Both the position numbers and the translations under genes were made by a program. A model generated the notes under the pieces. The model ran no database searches, was not told the origin of the DNA, and was given only the letters and a program-made list of their open reading frames with translations. A stretch of 39,261 bases of DNA from an uncultured Bacteroidales bacterium (lineage in GTDB: Bacteria > Bacteroidota > Bacteroidia > Bacteroidales > Paludibacteraceae): the NCBI GenBank assembly GCA_902792535.1, contig CADAZU010000026.1:1-39261 (forward strand), written 5' to 3'. Within the stretch, counting starts at the first letter, position 1; every line of letters begins with the position of its first letter. Positions 1 through 6,964 of the stretch are shown here, one piece after another.

Positions 1-153
1 CTTACGCATTGCGGAGTTAGGTTTCTTCGGGGTCGTTGTGTAAACACGTACACAAACGCCACGACGCTGCGGACAGCTGTCAAGAGCCGGGCTCTTCGAT
101 TTGTCCACCAGTTCTGCTCTTCCTTTTCTAACTAATTGTTGAATTGTAGGCAT
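1..153 (-). CDS. rpsL: 30S ribosomal protein S12, N-terminal part (runs off the window)
   Basis: The minus strand from 153 to 1 gives 51 codons with no stop, starting [12 protein letters not shown] and continuing through the [13 protein letters not shown] and [13 protein letters not shown] segments typical of S12. S12 sits in the 30S decoding centre and is usually the first gene of the str operon (rpsL-rpsG-fusA). The rest lies to the left of the window. The ATG at 153-151 is the family's usual start. A strong minus-strand promoter lies at 273-304, giving a leader of about 110 nt. Identity is near certain. Confidence 0.97.
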   Translation of the reverse strand, partial: MPTIQQLVRKGRAELVDKSKSPALDSCPQRRGVCVRVYTTTPKKPNSAMRK

Positions 154-272
154 TTTGTTGTTTGTTAATTAAATTTGTTATTAAATGTTTCCATATGCTC
201 TCGCGTTTCGCGCCGCTCATTTATTTATTACATATACGTATGTGCGAGACGGCCACACGGCGAAAAAGCATG

Positions 273-304
273 CAAAAGTACTGCTTTTTTTTGACATGAC
301 CAAA
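273..304 (-). promoter_or_regulatory. Promoter for rpsL
   Basis: On the minus strand a -33 TTTG (complement of CAAA 301-304) is followed by 20 bp and a -7 TACTTTTG (complement of 273-280). The spacer carries an A-tract and AGCAG before the -7, as in most other promoters of this window. It faces rpsL. Confidence 0.75.
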
Positions 305-316
305 TTATTTCGCAAG

Positions 317-698
317 AAAATGCATTTTTTTTGCTTTTTTTACGAATTTTCGTGTTTTGGAGGCACTTATAGCCCATCGGACTTGTACGAAATGGGGTAT
401 AGTGCATACAAAACAGGGCTCTGCCCAAAAAGCAAAAAAAATGCATTTTCTCCACCTCCCCCTCTATTTCGGAGGGAACCCGCTTGCGGGGCGTGCCGAA
501 ATATTTCGCCCCCTCTGCCCAAAATTCAAAAAAAATGCATTTTGCATGATTTATTAGGCATTTTAGGGCTAATGGTTCGGAATTGCCCCCTCTATTTCGG
601 AGGGCAATAATCGACAGAGCGTAGCGGCGGAGAACCCGCTTGCGGGGCGTGCCGAAATATTTCGCCCCCTCTGCCCCAAAAGCAAAAAAATGCATTTT
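317..698. repeat. Four copies of the 12-bp palindrome AAAATGCATTTT in the rpsL upstream spacer
   Basis: Perfect copies lie at 317-328, 438-449, 532-543 and 687-698, each inside longer A/T runs. Three are preceded by CTCTGCCC plus an A-rich stretch (about 419-449, 513-543, 669-698), so the unit is longer than the palindrome. No convincing gene lies between 154 and 768: open frames here are low-complexity (KKMHFF-type) and come from the repeats. Possible roles are operators or bent DNA between the divergent promoters at 273-304 and 722-753. Confidence 0.7.
458..698. repeat. Duplicated GC-rich palindromic element (44-bp exact direct repeat)
   Basis: The 44-bp stretch at 477-520 recurs without mismatch at 633-676. 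Each copy contains CCCGC-TT-GCGGG and a larger inverted pair ATTTCGG...CCGAAAT. Upstream of each is CCCCTCTATTTCGGAGGG (about 459-476 and 587-604). The second copy has about 28 bp inserted between the two halves. It looks like a REP- or MITE-like element present twice and resembles the CCTCCC/GGGAGG family found elsewhere in the window. Confidence 0.75.
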
Positions 699-721
699 TA
701 ATTTTGAATTTTCATTTTTTT

Positions 722-753
722 CTTGCGTATTTCCCCAAAAAGCACTACCTTTG
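722..753 (+). promoter_or_regulatory. Promoter for the membrane protein at 769
   Basis: CTTG at 722-725, a 20-bp spacer containing CCCCAAAAAGCAC, then TACCTTTG at 746-753. The -7 overlaps the dyad CCTTTGC-ACCC-GCAAAGG (748-765). The same 18 bp occurs at the gap promoter (32721-32738). The start codon lies about 15 nt downstream of the -7. Confidence 0.75.
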
Positions 754-768
754 CACCCGCAAAGGTTT

Positions 769-1254
769 ATGAGCATGAAATCGCAAAATCAAATGTCTAA
801 TTTTACCCCCCCCAGTGGGAAAAATGTTCTAAAGAGCGTTAGTCTCTTTCTCCTTCTTTTTATTTTCTTTGGTGCGTACATGCGCGGCTATCAAGCCGGC
901 ATGTGTAGTTCCGGTTTCGGGAATAACACCTGCGGTGCGGCGTGCGGCACGGCGGAGCCCCGACCCGTCGAACTGACCCGATCGCTATTCTACAATCCCG
1001 ATTCGATGGCGTATTATGCCGCCGTAGCGGAGGTCAAGGACGACCCCCGTGCGCTCTTCATTGCAGGCATGGCGGCGCACCTCGCGCTCGACGACCCCGA
1101 CTACCCCAAGGACATACCTACCGTCCCCTTCCCCGATGCCGACTATTATCTTCTCCTCGCCGCCGAACTCGGCAACACGGACGCCATAACTTACATCCGC
1201 TGCCTCGACGCACACGGATGCTGGAACCATTTTGTACCACAAGAAAAGAAATAA
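769..1254 (+). CDS. Membrane-anchored small protein with one Sel1-like repeat, unknown function
   Basis: About 161 residues. The start at 769 directly follows a promoter; the frame continues upstream only into repeat DNA, and ATGs at 775 and 793 are alternatives. A hydrophobic segment (VSLFLLLFIFFGAYM, about residues 24-38) suggests an N-terminal anchor with the rest outside the cytoplasm. Several cysteines follow (MCSSGFGNNTCGAACG). The C-terminal half contains ADYYLLLAAELGNTDAITYI, which fits the Sel1/TPR helix pattern. Codon use is GC-rich, unlike the restriction gene that follows within a few bases. I do not recognise a named family; Sel1-like proteins generally act in protein interactions. 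Confidence 0.6.
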   Translation: MSMKSQNQMSNFTPPSGKNVLKSVSLFLLLFIFFGAYMRGYQAGMCSSGFGNNTCGAACGTAEPRPVELTRSLFYNPDSMAYYAAVAEVKDDPRALFIAGMAAHLALDDPDYPKDIPTVPFPDADYYLLLAAELGNTDAITYIRCLDAHGCWNHFVPQEKK

Positions 1255-1258
1255 TGCC

Positions 1259-3010
1259 ATGGATAGAATAATTATGATACAAACAGTGGGGATTAATTAC
1301 CTCACCTCCAACATTGAAAACGGAGAATTTAGCTACTCTCAAGTTATAGAGCGCCCTTTATCTGGTCATTTCAAATTAGACATTCGTTTTTTTGACAAAG
1401 AAAGCAAGACCGCGGTGCTCATAGAGACAAAGCAACGTTTTAAAGAAGAAGATAAAACTCAATTATTTGCGTACGTCGCTCTAGAGCAGGAGTATAACAT
1501 AGCCCAAAACATAGTAGCTATTTTAGCTAACACTTCGAACGATAAAATTCAAGTGTGGCAAATAGCCAAAGGAAAAGAAGCCGAACTATTGAGTGATAAA
1601 AAACTCAAATCCATGGCTGAGTATATCGAGTATTTCAAGCCTCAAAACATAAACGACAAATCTGCAGTACTTGAAAACACAGCAGAACTTAACCGCAAAT
1701 TGCATGATAATGGTATTAAAGAGAAAATTCGCAGTCAATTTGTTGGTACTTGTTTGTTGGCTCTCAAAAATGGTCTGACTTATAAAGGAATTTCCACAAG
1801 CCAAATCATCATAGGCATAAAAGAAATTCTTGGCAGAATGATTAAGGATGATAGTTCAGACAAAGCCATCAAAATTGCTATTTTACAGACGAAAGTTCTT
1901 GAAGACCATGATGTCGAAAATCTTGCTAAAGATAATTTTGTTCAATTACTTGACTACATTCAAGAAAAAATCATCCCATACATTAATGCAGCGACAAGTG
2001 AGGGACATGATATTCTTAGTTATTTCTTCACCACTTTTAATAAATATGTGCAGAAAGATGACAAGAATCAGGCTTTTACACCAAACCATATAGCACATTT
2101 TATGAGTAAAGTGGCAAAAGTATGTAAAACGTCCCACATATTAGACCCGACTTGCGGATCCGGTACTTTCTTGGTGCAAGCTATGACTATGGCTCTTAAT
2201 CAATGCGAGACAGAGGCGGAGCGCACAAATATTAAGAAGAACCAAATATACGGAATAGAAAAAGATCCTGATGTATTTGGTCTTTCCACTACTAACATGC
2301 TTATACACGGAGACGGAAATTCAAATATCCGCTGTGCGTCTTGTTTTGAGGTGGAGAAATGGATAAAAGATGCTCAAGCAGATATAGTATTAATGAACCC
2401 GCCTTATAATGCATCTAAGAGCCAAGTGCCAGAGTCTTTCGCGAAGAAATACGGTAAATCTACGACAGACCCTTCTAAAGGACTCTATTTTGTTAAGTAC
2501 ATAGCCGATACAGTAGGGAAAGGGCGTTTAGTCACTCTGCTCCCCATGTCGTGTGCCATTACTACAAATGGTATAATTGCTGACATTAAGGAACAACTAT
2601 TAGACAAACACACACTTGATGCTGTTTTCTCATTCCCTGCTGAAATGTTCTACCCCGGAGCAAGTGCAGTCGCTTGTTGTATGGTGTTTGAATTGGGACG
2701 TCCGCATAGCGATGACAAAGAAACTTTCTTCGGATATTTCAAAGACGATGGCTTTGAGAAACGAAAAGGTGTAGGTCGTGTGGACATTAAGAACAAATGG
2801 GATGAAATAGAGAAGGAATGGCTTTCGCTTTACGAGCACCGAGAGACCAAAATCGGTAAGTCTATTACCCAAAGGGTAACCGCCGAAGATGAGTGGTGTG
2901 CAGAGGCTTATATGGAAACAGACTATAGTAATTTAAGCGAAGAAGATTTCATAAATACCTTGCGCGACTACGCTGCATTCTTAATTCAAAATGAGCAAGA
3001 ACTATTATGA
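1259..3010 (+). CDS. BcgI-like type IIB restriction-modification subunit (nuclease plus N6-adenine methyltransferase)
   Basis: 583 residues from ATG 1259; the frame opens at 1232 but the first nine codons overlap the previous gene. The N-terminus has a PD-(D/E)xK-like signature: D41 (KLDIRF), then E56 and K58 (LIETKQ). A helical segment leads to an N6-adenine methyltransferase domain with SAM motif LDPTCGSGTFL (from about residue 295) and catalytic NPPY (380-383). Both activities on one chain, followed by a separate specificity subunit and no HsdR gene, match BcgI-type enzymes, which cut on both sides of their site; BcgI A is of similar length. The gene is clearly AT-richer than its neighbours, suggesting recent acquisition. 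The alternative is a type I HsdM with an unrelated N-terminal domain. The stop overlaps the next start (ATGA). Confidence 0.82.
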   Translation: MDRIIMIQTVGINYLTSNIENGEFSYSQVIERPLSGHFKLDIRFFDKESKTAVLIETKQRFKEEDKTQLFAYVALEQEYNIAQNIVAILANTSNDKIQVWQIAKGKEAELLSDKKLKSMAEYIEYFKPQNINDKSAVLENTAELNRKLHDNGIKEKIRSQFVGTCLLALKNGLTYKGISTSQIIIGIKEILGRMIKDDSSDKAIKIAILQTKVLEDHDVENLAKDNFVQLLDYIQEKIIPYINAATSEGHDILSYFFTTFNKYVQKDDKNQAFTPNHIAHFMSKVAKVCKTSHILDPTCGSGTFLVQAMTMALNQCETEAERTNIKKNQIYGIEKDPDVFGLSTTNMLIHGDGNSNIRCASCFEVEKWIKDAQADIVLMNPPYNASKSQVPESFAKKYGKSTTDPSKGLYFVKYIADTVGKGRLVTLLPMSCAITTNGIIADIKEQLLDKHTLDAVFSFPAEMFYPGASAVACCMVFELGRPHSDDKETFFGYFKDDGFEKRKGVGRVDIKNKWDEIEKEWLSLYEHRETKIGKSITQRVTAEDEWCAEAYMETDYSNLSEEDFINTLRDYAAFLIQNEQELL

Positions 3011-4194
3011 ACAGGAATAATTGGCGGTGGTTTAGGGTCGGAGATTTATTCACTCCTCAGAAATGCAAGTGCTCTAATGCTACTGAATTATTAGAGGACG
3101 GAGATGAAATCGCATATATCGGAGCAAAGAAATCTTGCAATGGTGTTATGCGTTACGTTAAGCGGGTGGAAAAATTAGTCTCTCGCGGAAATTGTATTGT
3201 TTTTATAGGGGATGGTCAAGGCTCTGTCGGGTATTGCCTATACCAGCCGGTAGATTTTATTGGCTCAACAACCCTAATTGCAGGGTATAATGAACACCTT
3301 AATCCATACAATGCCGCTTTCATAGTCTCAGTATTGGATCAAGAGCGTTTCCGTTATTCTTTTGGACGCAAGTATAAGAAAGAGGTGATAGCAAATACAA
3401 AAATACAACTTCCAGCTATAAATTTTGAGAATGGGGACTATGCTCCCGACTGGAAATATATGGAAGATTTCGTCAAAGACCAAATAATCCCTCAACTCCC
3501 AAAGAAAGCGCAAAAAGTGTGGCTACAAAAATACGACACAAAACCTATGCAGCAAGAGAAAATGAAACTTAATACAGACGAGTGGAAATGGTTTACCATA
3601 GAGGATATTTGTGAGTACCCATATAAAGCGAAAGCGTATAATGCAAACGAACTAACAGAGTGTACTAATAATTCTGAAAAAGCAATTTTATATGTTACTA
3701 GAACGGATGTAAATAATGGTTGTAAAGGATTTGTAGTAAATGAAGGTTTCGAAAATGTAGAAAGAGGTGGTGCAATTACTATCGGCGACACGACTTCTAC
3801 TATTTTCTATCAGAATAGAGATTTCATTTGCGGGGATCACATGGTAGTTTTGCGATCAAAAATTTTCAACATATACACAGGTTTATTTATAGTTGCATTG
3901 CTAAATAAAGAAAGGTTTCGATATAATTACGGTCGGGCTTTTACAATGGAGATAATTGCAAAAACTAAAATCAAACTCCCTGTAACGCCTGCCGGTACTC
4001 CGGACTGGCAATTCATGGAGGATTATATCAAGTCCCTGCCTTTCTCTAAAAACATCGAGCCAAGCAAGCCCAACGAGATCGTGGACGAGTTGATGGAAGT
4101 CAAAAAGAGAGTTATTGAAATGCAGCAACAACTCGCCGCACAACAACAAGCCAATATTAACAACTACGGCACCGTAAACATTTACGAAAAGTAA
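3007..4194 (+). CDS. Specificity (target-recognition) subunit of the BcgI-like system
   Basis: 395 residues. The start ATGA at 3007 overlaps the stop of the nuclease/methyltransferase gene, implying translational coupling. Two HsdS-like halves are visible: one begins NWRWFRVGDLF, the other EWKWFTIEDICEYPYKAK at about residue 195. Each ends in a parallel segment (KIQLPAINFENGDYAPDW and KIKLPVTPAGTPDWQFMEDY). Each half should read one part of a bipartite site. The C-terminus is a predicted helix (VKKRVIEMQQQLAAQQQ) followed by ANINNYGTVNIYEK, a motif repeated at the start of the gene at 4435. The halves look intact, so the system may be active. The target site cannot be inferred from sequence alone. 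Confidence 0.82.
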   Translation: MNRNNWRWFRVGDLFTPQKCKCSNATELLEDGDEIAYIGAKKSCNGVMRYVKRVEKLVSRGNCIVFIGDGQGSVGYCLYQPVDFIGSTTLIAGYNEHLNPYNAAFIVSVLDQERFRYSFGRKYKKEVIANTKIQLPAINFENGDYAPDWKYMEDFVKDQIIPQLPKKAQKVWLQKYDTKPMQQEKMKLNTDEWKWFTIEDICEYPYKAKAYNANELTECTNNSEKAILYVTRTDVNNGCKGFVVNEGFENVERGGAITIGDTTSTIFYQNRDFICGDHMVVLRSKIFNIYTGLFIVALLNKERFRYNYGRAFTMEIIAKTKIKLPVTPAGTPDWQFMEDYIKSLPFSKNIEPSKPNEIVDELMEVKKRVIEMQQQLAAQQQANINNYGTVNIYEK

Positions 4195-4202
4195 TCGTGC
4201 CC

Positions 4203-4421
4203 TTTAGGGCTAAGAAATAAAACCGCGGTCGCTCCGAGACCCTAAACCGGAGGACATATTTAGCGCGCAGCGCAAGATGGCATTATTCTTAACGGCAAGT
4301 CGGCAAACTTACAAGTAATGAAAAGAATACATGTCCCTTTAACCCGTGTAGCATGGGCGTGAGGGATATTCATTACAAGTTTGCCGACTTTGCCGTTTAT
4401 CCCTCACGCCTGTGCCTTTTT
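4203..4421 (+). ncRNA. Candidate structured RNA with interleaved inverted repeats ending in a terminator
   Basis: The roughly 240-bp gap after the specificity gene is dense in dyads. Helix A pairs 4292-4320 with 4371-4396 (about 25 bp, with one 4-nt and one 1-nt bulge). Helix B pairs GGCGTGAGGGAT (4356-4367) perfectly with ATCCCTCACGCC (4399-4410), followed by TGTGCC and a long T-run. The order A-B-A'-B' is that of a pseudoknot or two competing folds. Upstream, TTTAG/CTAAA (4203-4207/4242-4246) encloses GGTC/GACC (4227-4230/4238-4241). No coding potential or match to a known RNA class is apparent. It could be an attenuator for the gene at 4435, a free RNA, or a mobile-element end. Confidence 0.5.
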
Positions 4422-4434
4422 TTTTGTTTAAACT

Positions 4435-4773
4435 ATGATTGCAAACATCAACAATTTCGGTGTCGTCAACTTCTACGAAAACGGCACCTCAGCACCCCAA
4501 AAGGAACAGGCTCAGCCTGCCAACGTCGAGGAAATCACACCCGTCGAGGAAACTACTCCAAAAAAGGAGCAGGCTTACACCCCGCCGATACCGAGAGAAG
4601 GGGACTACAACGGGGTGAGAATGTATATCGAGGAGAGAAAAAAGTACGACGAGCAATTCAAGGACTTTTGCCTGCACCACAACCGCAAAGAACTATGCAC
4701 CTTCCTGACCAAGGAGTTCGGATGGTTTGTTGACGACAAATCGCTCGGCAGAAACATCCAGAGGAATATATAA
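4435..4773 (+). CDS. Unknown protein sharing an N-terminal motif with the specificity subunit's C-terminus
   Basis: 112 residues starting MIANINNFGVVNFYENG. A proline- and glutamate-rich linker follows (about 20-58), then a compact helical domain with RMYIEERKKYDEQFKDFCL and FLTKEFGWFVDDKSLGRNIQ. The first 14 residues match the last 14 of the preceding specificity subunit at 10 positions (ANINNYGTVNIYEK versus ANINNFGVVNFYEN), while the DNA differs at many positions. It begins about 14 bp after the T-run of the structured element. No catalytic motif is recognised. The shared motif suggests both proteins dock on a common partner or on each other. Confidence 0.6.
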   Translation: MIANINNFGVVNFYENGTSAPQKEQAQPANVEEITPVEETTPKKEQAYTPPIPREGDYNGVRMYIEERKKYDEQFKDFCLHHNRKELCTFLTKEFGWFVDDKSLGRNIQRNI

Positions 4774-4805
4774 TTTTTTTAGGTTTATTGCCTCATTAAG
4801 AGGGA

Positions 4806-4846
4806 TACCGCTCTGCGGTGAAGATCCGTCCTGACGGACTACGGTA
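4806..4846. other. Cluster of small perfect hairpins in the 4774-5025 gap
   Basis: Within 41 bp there are ACCGC-TCT-GCGGT (4807-4819), TCCGTC-CT-GACGGA (4825-4838) and an outer TACCG/CGGTA pair (4806-4810/4842-4846). A T-run follows from about 4879. It may be the 3' structure of the previous transcript or part of a non-coding RNA. I checked for a hammerhead core (CTGANGA and GAAA) and did not find one. Confidence 0.4.
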
Positions 4847-4899
4847 AATTCATTTATCGGTAGGCTGGCGGGGCGGATTTTTTGTTTTTTTCTTTAAAA

Positions 4900-4966
4900 G
4901 CGACACAAGCGACAACTATGCGACACAGGCGACAAAATAAGCGACATTTGTCCCTCGCAGGCGACA
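4900..4966 (+). repeat. Phased GCGACA array upstream of a promoter
   Basis: GCGACA occurs six times, starting at 4900, 4909, 4920, 4929, 4941 and 4961. Spacings are 9, 11, 9, 12 and 20 bp, close to one helical turn or two. The last copy ends about 10 bp before the -7 element TACCTTTG (4977-4984). No TTTG sits at the usual -33 position. All copies share one orientation. This is the layout of an operator or activator array bound on one DNA face. Confidence 0.65.
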
Positions 4967-4976
4967 TAAAAACCTC

Positions 4977-4984
4977 TACCTTTG
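4977..4984 (+). promoter_or_regulatory. -7 element TACCTTTG without a -33 element
   Basis: TACCTTTG followed by CACCGC, as at other promoters here. The position where TTTG should lie (about 4953-4956) reads CCTC. Transcription probably depends on a factor bound to the GCGACA array. It drives the 5026-6141 gene group. Confidence 0.65.
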
Positions 4985-5025
4985 CACCGCATTTCGGAAC
5001 AAACATCCCTCCGACTTGCGGTGTT

Positions 5026-5235
5026 ATGATTTATACTTTTTTATCTTCGGTGTTTATCGCCTTGTTTTTCGTAGTGGGGGCGATGTCCCTCTACTGCTTT
5101 TTGGAAAATTCCCAAAAACTTCTGCCCTTTGAGTGGCTTTTCTACAAGCATGTGATCGTGCTCGCGATCGTTGCAGCCGTGTGTTTCATTTTAGCCTGTG
5201 TTTTCGGCTCTCTAATCCCTGCCTGCTATGCGTAA
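5026..5235 (+). CDS. Small two-transmembrane protein, unknown function
   Basis: 69 residues starting MIYTFLSSVFIALFFVVGAM. Two hydrophobic stretches (about 4-25 and 43-65) flank a short polar loop (ENSQKLLPFEWLFYKH). First gene after the GCGACA promoter; it overlaps the HNH gene by 8 nt. It may be a membrane partner of the HNH/DUF2693 pair. The frame is open further upstream, but 5026 is the first ATG after the promoter. Confidence 0.55.
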   Translation: MIYTFLSSVFIALFFVVGAMSLYCFLENSQKLLPFEWLFYKHVIVLAIVAAVCFILACVFGSLIPACYA

Positions 5236-5872
5236 TTTCACGATCACAAGGCTGCCCGACAAAGAGCAGTCTTTCCTCCACAATAACGTCCGCGTCCACT
5301 ACGTCGGCACGTGCACGGAAACGGGCATCTCTTTCTATTGCGCCGTCACCCAAAACTACGGCGTGCGGGTCTATCCCAACGGACAGAAAGCACAACTCAA
5401 TGCGACAAAACTCGATTCGCCCAACGTCAGCAACAAGTATAATGCTGCGCGAAAACAGCGCTATTTGCTATTCCAAAACGCTTTCGGACATCACAAGTCA
5501 ATCTACGTCTCCCATGCCGTTTGGATGGCGATGGGCAGGACGATCGGCGAAGGCATGACGATGGATCACATCAACGGCTGCACGACGGATAACCGGATTC
5601 AGAACCTGCGATGTATAGATCTGAAGACGAACATGCGTGATGGCGGATTCCTGCGCAAGCTCCGTAACAAAGGCATCGACCCAACCACCGTGGACAAGTC
5701 CTACCTCTTGCGCTATTTCGCACGGATGGCGAAGATCAAAGAGACACTTATGGCGTGGCAATACAAAAACCTCGACCGCGAAGAGCTCTATTTGGTGCTC
5801 TTTATGTCTCAAAACAACCTTTTTTTTCACTTCCTTAATCGATATAAAGTAGAAATTGATTTTGACCTATGA
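5228..5872 (+). CDS. HNH-family endonuclease
   Basis: 214 residues. The HNH_3-type signature is clear: MTMDHINGC (D113, H114, N116), DNRIQNLR (D121-R128) and N135 in KTNMRDGG. In this family the His and Asn residues hold a divalent metal and cut DNA; relatives are common in phages and as homing enzymes. The N-terminal part (FYCAVTQNYGVRVYPNGQ) looks like a beta-rich DNA-binding module, and a helical C-terminal segment follows. It overlaps the upstream two-TM gene by 8 nt and the downstream gene by ATGA, so the three form one transcription unit. It could be a homing-type endonuclease or a defence nuclease. Confidence 0.75.
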   Translation: MRNFTITRLPDKEQSFLHNNVRVHYVGTCTETGISFYCAVTQNYGVRVYPNGQKAQLNATKLDSPNVSNKYNAARKQRYLLFQNAFGHHKSIYVSHAVWMAMGRTIGEGMTMDHINGCTTDNRIQNLRCIDLKTNMRDGGFLRKLRNKGIDPTTVDKSYLLRYFARMAKIKETLMAWQYKNLDREELYLVLFMSQNNLFFHFLNRYKVEIDFDL

Positions 5873-6141
5873 ACATTCCCGATTTAAAACAAGCCCTCTA
5901 CGAGGGCATCGTCCTCTTCCAGTTTGTCAAAAAGGACGGCACGCTCCGTCATGCACGCGGGACGACGTGCCCCGATCTCGTACCCACCGACGACACCCCC
6001 AAAGGCACGCGCAAGCCCGAGACACAGGCTAAGTTCGACCGCCAGACCGTCGCCTTCTATGACATCGACAAGAAAGGTTGGCGATCCATGCGCATCGACA
6101 CCATCTGGAGTTACCAACGCGCTCTCAAACTCAGCGAATAG
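5869..6141 (+). CDS. DUF2693-like SH3-fold small protein
   Basis: 90 residues: KQALYEGIVLFQFVKKDGTLRHARGTT near the start and VAFYDIDKKGWRSMRIDTI near the end. This pattern (conversion of input to output through a K-DG-R-ARGT strand and FYDxxxxxWRS) matches DUF2693/WYL_2-type proteins of Bacteroidota, found in conjugative elements and phages. Biochemical role is unknown. It is translationally coupled (ATGA) to the HNH gene, suggesting a joint function. Confidence 0.65.
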   Translation: MNIPDLKQALYEGIVLFQFVKKDGTLRHARGTTCPDLVPTDDTPKGTRKPETQAKFDRQTVAFYDIDKKGWRSMRIDTIWSYQRALKLSE

Positions 6142-6176
6142 AGCCCAAAAGAGAAAAGGAGCAAAAGAGAAATACT

Positions 6177-6224
6177 ATGCAGATGGGATATAATCTCTTA
6201 AAAAAAATATTTATTTTAATATAA
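6177..6224 (+). CDS. Possible 15-residue leader peptide
   Basis: ATG at 6177 gives 15 codons and a TAA at 6222-6224, encoding MQMGYNLLKKIFILI, which is hydrophobic at the end. AGGAG lies about 16 nt upstream, too far for a normal site. It fills the AT-rich gap 6142-6242. Without conservation evidence this is a weak call. Confidence 0.15.
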   Translation: MQMGYNLLKKIFILI

Positions 6225-6242
6225 AAAAAGCCCCTCTTATTT

Positions 6243-6614
6243 ATGGAAACGATCACAGACGCTATCGATAAGCGCTTCGGCAAATCGCTCGTCGCCTTTC
6301 TGAAATTAGTCGATCCCGAACGTAAATACCGGATCGAGGAGAACTTGGGAAAGGCATGGGACCGTCTGAGTCTCGACGAGCAGCGGAAGTTGTACTTATA
6401 CCTTCTTTACCGCCGGTGGCGCGGGCTGGACATCTACGGCGAGCCGTACTACATCATTATGAACTGCCACCCGGTGCCTTATGACTGGAACGGCTCGCAA
6501 CGATGCGCGGAACTGATCGCCGAGCGTAAAGTGCAGATCGCCAAGCACAACGGCAGTTACGGCTGGTACACCAAAGACGAAATCCGTCTGTACGGGCTGG
6601 AGGTCAAAAAGTAA
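6243..6614 (+). CDS. Unknown island protein, 123 residues
   Basis: Starts METITDAIDKRFGKSLVAFL. The middle reads LYLYLLYRRWRGLDIYGEPYYIIMNCHPVPYDWNG, followed by a basic helix (AELIAERKVQIAKHNG) and YGWYTKDEIRLYG. No signal peptide or membrane segment. Many aromatic residues and a mixed helix/strand pattern suggest a folded cytoplasmic protein. GC-rich codons match the other small island genes. I do not recognise the family. Confidence 0.55.
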   Translation: METITDAIDKRFGKSLVAFLKLVDPERKYRIEENLGKAWDRLSLDEQRKLYLYLLYRRWRGLDIYGEPYYIIMNCHPVPYDWNGSQRCAELIAERKVQIAKHNGSYGWYTKDEIRLYGLEVKK

Positions 6615-6627
6615 CTCCACAATGCGC

Positions 6628-6700
6628 AAAATTGAACATTCGTGACAACTCTTTTATCGGGGTTGTATCGTGGTTTTAACGTGGTTAAAAATTGAACATT
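6628..6700 (+). repeat. Direct repeat AAAATTGAACATT, 60 bp apart, upstream of the gene at 6702
   Basis: The 13-bp sequence occurs at 6628-6640 and 6688-6700, the second copy ending one base before the start codon. Between them CGTGGTT occurs twice (about 6669 and 6680). No TAnnTTTG promoter is visible. The repeats could be operator half-sites or the scar of a duplication. Confidence 0.5.
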
Positions 6701-6701
6701 T

Positions 6702-6941
6702 ATGAAAAAAGACGCTATTACATTCGAAACTATTTGCTCCCGGCTGGAGCGCGCTATCCATGCCGACGTAGACATGCGCGGATTGAACATCCTGCTCTAC
6801 GGCTGGCTTAAGCGGAATGGTCGGTTGGTCACCCGCCAAAGTCTCTGGGCGCGACTCAATGCCGACGGAGAGGAGTGGCTCACCCCTTACGAACTGGACT
6901 CTTTCTCCCGGTATGCCGGCTATGACCTGAGCAAAGATTAG
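6702..6941 (+). CDS. Unknown small island protein, 79 residues
   Basis: Starts MKKDAITFETICSRLERAIH and contains WLKRNGRLVTRQSLWARLNADG and TPYELDSFSRYAGYDLS. The pattern of short helices with LVTRQSLWARL and FSRYAGY would fit a small helix-turn-helix-like fold, but no named family is recognised. A terminator follows at 6965-6997. Confidence 0.5.
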   Translation: MKKDAITFETICSRLERAIHADVDMRGLNILLYGWLKRNGRLVTRQSLWARLNADGEEWLTPYELDSFSRYAGYDLSKD

Positions 6942-6964
6942 GTTTTGTCAAATTTTTGACGCGG

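Noticed and set aside
185-776. Open frames in the rpsL upstream spacer on both strands
   Set aside because: They consist of A/T-run and palindrome translations (KKMHFF, GTPRKRV) repeated in several frames; repeat DNA explains them.
1232-1258. Nine-codon N-terminal extension of the restriction gene
   Set aside because: It overlaps the end of the previous gene; ATG 1259 directly after that stop is more likely.
4203-4773. Type III toxin-antitoxin system (pseudoknot RNA plus toxin)
   Set aside because: The RNA lacks the tandem repeats of ToxI-like antitoxins and the 112-residue protein has no ToxN-like features.
4806-4846. Self-cleaving (hammerhead-type) ribozyme
   Set aside because: CTGANGA and GAAA core sequences are not found in the needed order.
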